This document shows positions 60,152 to 64,000 of a stretch of DNA of 64,000 bases, piece by piece. Origin of the DNA: Manihot esculenta (Eukaryota; Streptophyta; Magnoliopsida; Malpighiales; Euphorbiaceae); the NCBI RefSeq assembly GCF_001659605.2, contig NC_035161.2, positions 9,161,738-9,225,737 on the forward strand, written 5' to 3'. Position numbers and translations under genes: made by a program. Position 1 is the first letter of the stretch; every line of letters starts with the position of its first letter. The notes below the pieces were generated by a model. That model made no database searches. It saw only the letters and a program-made list of their open reading frames with translations, and had not been told where the DNA came from.

Positions 60152-62268
60152 TGTAATACCCGGCTAGAGTCCGGCATCGGAATTCCTATAGTCCGGTGGA
60201 ATCTCGGATGTCGGAACCCTCTAGAAGGGTAATACATATGTTTTCTAAGGTAGTTTAACATGTTTTAATGTTTTAAAGTGTTAAAGGAAAAGAGTTTTGG
60301 AATGAAAAGCAACAAGGGAGAAATGCAAAGGTTCGGCCGTCGAAGGTCACTTTTGGCCGCCGAACATTGCATGGTTTCGAATTCACGTTCGGCTGCCGAA
60401 GGTAGGTCTGGCCAGCCACCTATAAAAGGGCCAAAGGTCGGTGAGAGGAGGGTATTTTCTCCTCCACTTGCAGCCAGAGGTGAGCCAAAACCTTCTCACG
60501 TTGACTTTCATGGTTTTTATGATTTCCTTCAGATCTTTCAAAGTTTTGAAGGGTTTTATGTTTGTTTTGAAGGTTTTAAGCAAAAGAGCAAAGTTTGGAA
60601 GTTTGGAGCTTTGGAAGCTTGGTTCTTCATAACTCCACGTTGGGATCGTCTAATCTCTTGTTTGGAAGAGGTAAGAGAAGATCCTGACTTTCCTTTCTTG
60701 ATTTTTGAAGGTTTTATGAAGTTTGTATGGGTAGTATGCATGTTTAGGTTTAGGTGAGGTTTTTGATGATCTTTGAGTTGAAGCATGTTTAAGTGTTGTT
60801 AGATGTGTTTGTTTGGGGTTTTAGGATAGTTTGAGACCCCTTTGTGCATATATATGTGTATGTGCTAGTTGGGAGTCGTTGATATGCCTGTTGTAGGTTT
60901 TTGGGAAAAGTTTGCATGAAACAGAGCAAGGTTCTGTCCCCTGGACAAAACCAGGTTCGGCCGCCGAACATGCTTGGAGGCAGTTTCGGCTGCCAAAGCT
61001 TGCCCCCGAAAGCTAAGCTTTCGGTATAGAAAAGGACTTTCGGCCGCCGAAAGAGGGAGTTCGGCCGCCGAAAGTATGTGAGTTTCGTCTCTGGATGAGA
61101 CCTTCGGCCGCCGAAGGTGCCGCCGAACATGCATGAGTTTCGTCTCTGGAGAGGGGTTTCGGCCGCCGAACCTGCCGCCGAAAGTGCCCTGTCCAGCCTT
61201 CTTTTGCATATTTTCTGTGAATGTTCTAGGATGGTTTCGAAGGGTTTTGGGGAGTTTCTTAGAAATGTTCTTGAGTTAGTTTGGTCCCTCATTTGTGTCC
61301 ACCTGTGTAGGAACGGACCAGAGGAACCCTAGAGAGCAGCAGTGAGTATAGGGTCAGAACCTGCAGAGTTAGCACAGAGTCAGCCAGAGGTGAGTGGAAC
61401 TTACTTTAATGTTTTAATATGAGAAATGAACATTTTATCATGTTTCATGCATCATGACTATGCTATAGGCTGAGTGCATTAGTGTACACGAAGATGATGC
61501 ATTGCATTTATCCTTGATTCTATGACTGTATGGACATAGTAAGGATTCAATAGCCCTCAGAGGAAAGACCTGGAACAGCCCTACGGGGACCAGGCATAAA
61601 GACCTGGAACAGCCCTACGGGGACCAGGCACAAAGACCTAGAACAGCCCTACGGGGACCAGGCATATGGTATAGAGGGAGTGTTGATCCGTCCATGCTGA
61701 GATGTGATTACTTGTGATGTGATACATTGCATGAGAGCATGTTTTATCACCTGTGCTTTATTACTGTTCTACTCACTGGGCTATAGTAGCTCATCCCTCT
61801 CCCCTAACTCTAGTTGTGCAGGTTCAGAGGTCAGAGGTTAGCAGGGTACAGGAAGAGTATTTTGTAATAGCTAGTGTGGACATGTAAATGTAAAGAGATA
61901 ATGTATGTGTACAGTGTATAGAATGGTGCTTGATTATAAGAGTTGTAATCCCTTTTTGTGTTTTCACATGATCAGTGTATGGTGATATATTGTTGTATGT
62001 TTATGAGAAAACCAGGCTTAACATTATGAGTTTTATCCGCCTAGAGCAATGAGGAGCTCTAGTAGGGATTGGTAGAGAACAGAGATAGTGCATGCACAGG
62101 TTAAGCCTTGGAATGAAGAAAAGTTTTATGTGTTTTACAGAAAATATATGATCATGTATGGGATGTCACAGGTTCACAGTCAGGATAGCAGGCTTACTAC
62201 GGGTCCCGGCGACCTTAAGTCGATCTGGATCCTAGTGCCGGTGGCAGTTCGGTTTCCGGGCTGCTACA
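60152..62268 (+). repeat. 3' LTR of the intact Tekay element
   Basis: 2117 bp. TATAAAA at 60421-60427. Motif array 60956-61182 with five exact copies, minisatellite 61564-61664. Compared with the 5' LTR, two upstream motif copies carry C-to-T type changes (near 60340 and 60353). Confidence 0.95.
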
Positions 62269-62746
62269 CAAGGGTTAATGTTATGTTTATGTAATAGATT
62301 AGTATGTTAGCGTGGACATGTAATGTAAATTGATATAATGTATTGTAAGATAATGTATTGTAATGTAATGTAATGTAAGGTAGAGTTATGTTTATGGATT
62401 AGTATTGTGCTTGGCCCTAAGGTCTGGTTAATCCCTTTTTGTACATGATGTATGTTATGTTTTTATTGATGTCATATGTGAACCAGACTTGATGTATGTA
62501 ATGTTGACCCAGCTAGAGCATTTGATGAGGGCTCCAGCATGGGGGTTTATATGTTTACAGTTATCTAGCATACAGGTCAAGCTCGGTATATGAAATGTTT
62601 TAAAGTTTTTATGGAATGTTTGATCATGTATGGGATTATACCAGTTGTACAGGATGTGTGTCAGGCTTGCTACGGGTCCTGGCGGCCTTAAGCCGATCTG
62701 GATCCTAGCGCCGGTAGCGGTCCGGTTTTTGGGTCGTTACACCTGG

Positions 62747-62767
62747 GTTCTCAAACAAGATAGAACC
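62747..62767 (-). repeat. Short continuation of the minus-strand LTR begun at 46030
   Basis: 21 bp between the CCTGG duplication and the next LTR. It should continue the LTR cut at 47281, but it is too short to prove alone. Its last five bases GAACC (62763-62767) are the left duplication candidate for the next insertion. Confidence 0.7.
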
Positions 62768-64000
62768 TGTAACGACCCGAAAATCGGACCGCTACCGGTG
62801 CTAGGATCCAGATCGGCTTAAGGCCGCCGGGACCCGTAGCAAGCCTGACATGTAACCTGTAAACCTGTTTAATCCCATACATGATCAACAAACATACATA
62901 AAAATTTAAAACTTTTCTTTTATACATTCTATCATACACCAAACTCAACCTGTGCATGCACTGAACATATACATAATCATAAACTTGACCCCTTAGTGGG
63001 ATCTCATCAATGCCCCCAAAGGGTGGCATAACAAGTGTTGAGTTGGTTAAACATGGACATCAATAACATTAAGATCATGTTTCAAAAGGGATTACATTAT
63101 ACTATGGTCAAGCACACTTCTAACCTCAATATCCTTACATTACATATCTATACATCATTATACAACCTGTCATGTCCACATTCTAACTATTACATACATA
63201 TGACTTCATTACTCTTCTTGACTTCTCTGTCTAACCCGTACCTGCAAACCTGGGGAATTTGGGAGAGGGGTGAGCTACTAGAGCCCAGTGAGCAGAATCA
63301 TAAAGCATTTAAAACACATGCTATCATGGAATGCATCACATCACAACTAATCATATCAAGGATGAACTTGTCACCATTTAGCCCTCTACATATTCCAATC
63401 ATGCCAGGGGCGTAGTGCAGGCCACACCTGGTCTTTCTCTTATACATAACATAACATAACATACATATTCCATGGTGCCGGGGGCATAGTGCAGGCCACT
63501 TCCGGTCTTTCTCTTACATAGTGCCAGGGGCGTAGTGCAGGCCACACCTGGACTTCCATATCATATCATCATGTCATAACATATGAGGGCTAATGGATCA
63601 TTCAACATTCATCCACATCAACAACATATTATGCAATGCAACATATTCGTGATTTCTAATGCAAACAACCTAAAATATCACATGGCATCCGTGATGCATG
63701 AACATGCTCAAAACTGATTTATTTATTTAAAAGCATAAGAGTTATTCCACTCACCTCAGGCTAGCTCTGACACTGACTGAAGCAGCTGACTCACTGTTGA
63801 GGTCCTCGGTTCCTCGGGTCCGAACCTACACAGGTGGACTCAAATGAGGGACCAATATTCTATAACATAACTCTAAAAACATCCCCCAAAAACCCCCTAA
63901 AACATCTCAAAACATCCATGCAAGAACATGCAAAGGAAGGCTGGACAGGGCAGGTTTAGCGGCACCTTCGGCGGCCGAAAGTCCCTCCAGAGCCGAAACC
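62768..64000 (-). mobile_element. Minus-strand Tekay-type LTR, truncated by the window
   Basis: It starts TGTAACGACCCG and follows the 10123-12332 LTR through its minisatellite (63395-63565, units with GCCAGGGGCGTAGTGCAGGC and ACCTGG) into the motif array at the window edge (exact copy near 63968). The right end and any internal region are outside the window. Confidence 0.9.

Larger units (their letters stand above)
52771..62268 (+). mobile_element. Complete Tekay-type chromovirus, apparently intact
   Basis: 9498 bp: two 2117-bp LTRs, primer site, open gag-pol, hairpin and polypurine tract. I count about 19 differences between the LTRs, mostly transitions, so about 0.9 percent divergence: recent but older than the CRM copy. 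The left flank is TCAAG and the right flank CAAGG, so there is no clean duplication; the right flank was altered by a deletion in the host LTR. The right end reads GCTGCTACA instead of GCTGTTACA. Confidence 0.95.
47282..62741 (+). mobile_element. Gutted Tekay-type element with an element nested in its 3' LTR
   Basis: TSD CCTGG at 47277-47281 and 62742-62746. 5' LTR 47282-49449, primer site 49453, remnant coding region to about 51837, hairpin and polypurine tract 51879-51916, 3' LTR 51917-52770 plus 62269-62741. The internal region is only about 2.5 kb against about 5.3 kb in the intact copy, because most of pol is deleted. The 3' LTR is about 0.84 kb shorter than the 5' LTR at the point where the nested element sits. 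Confidence 0.92.
51917..62741 (+). repeat. 3' LTR of the gutted element (discontinuous, with internal deletion)
   Basis: Own sequence is 51917-52770 and 62269-62741. TATAAAA at 52264-52270. Left of the nested element the sequence matches the 5' LTR up to about 48110. Right of it, matching resumes at about 48975. So about 0.86 kb, including the internal motif array and minisatellite, is lost. Confidence 0.9.

Noticed and set aside
669..61182. The repeated motif considered as a CRISPR array
   Set aside because: Spacing is irregular, spacers are themselves related, the setting is plant retrotransposon LTRs and there are no cas genes.
1..64000. tRNA, rRNA or microRNA genes
   Set aside because: No tRNA or rRNA signature was seen. 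The TGGTATCAGAGCC sites are tRNA-primed binding sites, not tRNA genes. Motif hairpins are too short for a typical microRNA precursor.

Overview
This is plant nuclear DNA, almost certainly from a eudicot. The window holds a thaumatin-like (PR-5) gene with GT-AG introns, and a dense pile of plant LTR retrotransposons from three Ty3/gypsy lineages (Athila-like, Tekay/Del-type chromovirus and CRM-type chromovirus). Their primer sites match initiator Met tRNA. The intergenic DNA is AT-rich with microsatellites. The species cannot be named from the sequence alone. CRM elements often lie in or near centromeres, so a pericentromeric or otherwise heterochromatic setting is plausible but unproven.

Layout. 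1-8391: tail of a minus-strand LTR (1-58), then a decayed Athila-like element (gag, protease, integrase; RT-RNase H missing) whose gag is split by a 2161-bp solo LTR (488-2648, TSD AATGT); its 3' LTR is 6612-8391. 8392-9014: unassigned AT-rich flank. 9020-32748: a Tekay element (TSD AAGAT) with a broken gag-pol (25699-30599). Its 5' LTR took a solo LTR (10123-12332, minus, TSD GTTTT) and a second one (12898-25036, minus, TSD TCAGA). The second contains a third (14646-24535, plus, TSD AGGAT), which contains a complete, young CRM element (15431-22734, minus, TSD GAGAG). 32754-46029: an island of low-copy DNA with a short Cys/His-rich protein gene of unknown function (38758-39195), a three-exon thaumatin-like gene (41788-43309), an AT-rich tandem repeat, a GT/GA microsatellite and a decayed minus-strand retroelement remnant. 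46030-64000: a minus-strand LTR (46030-) is split by a gutted Tekay element (47282-62741, TSD CCTGG). The 3' LTR of that element is split by an intact Tekay element (52771-62268), and a further minus-strand LTR starts at 62768 and runs off the window.

Two elements look coding-competent: the CRM copy (1614-aa polyprotein whose C-terminus lies inside its 3' LTR) and the Tekay copy at 52771-62268 (1647-aa polyprotein with a chromodomain-like tail). They could supply proteins to the many solo LTRs and defective copies.

The most unusual signal is a 13-bp motif, TTCGGCCGCCGAA (arms TTCGG/CCGAA, GCC-box-like core GCCGCC). I count about 50 exact copies on both strands plus many variants. It occurs in arrays in every Tekay LTR. 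It also occurs in the LTR of the unrelated Athila-like element and inside that element's coding region, where it encodes Arg-Pro-Pro-Asn repeats exactly where RT-RNase H is missing. A second shared structure is a perfect inverted repeat with an AGGA/GGGA-type loop just upstream of the polypurine tract in all three lineages. A third is a fast-changing hairpin minisatellite at a fixed place in each Tekay LTR.
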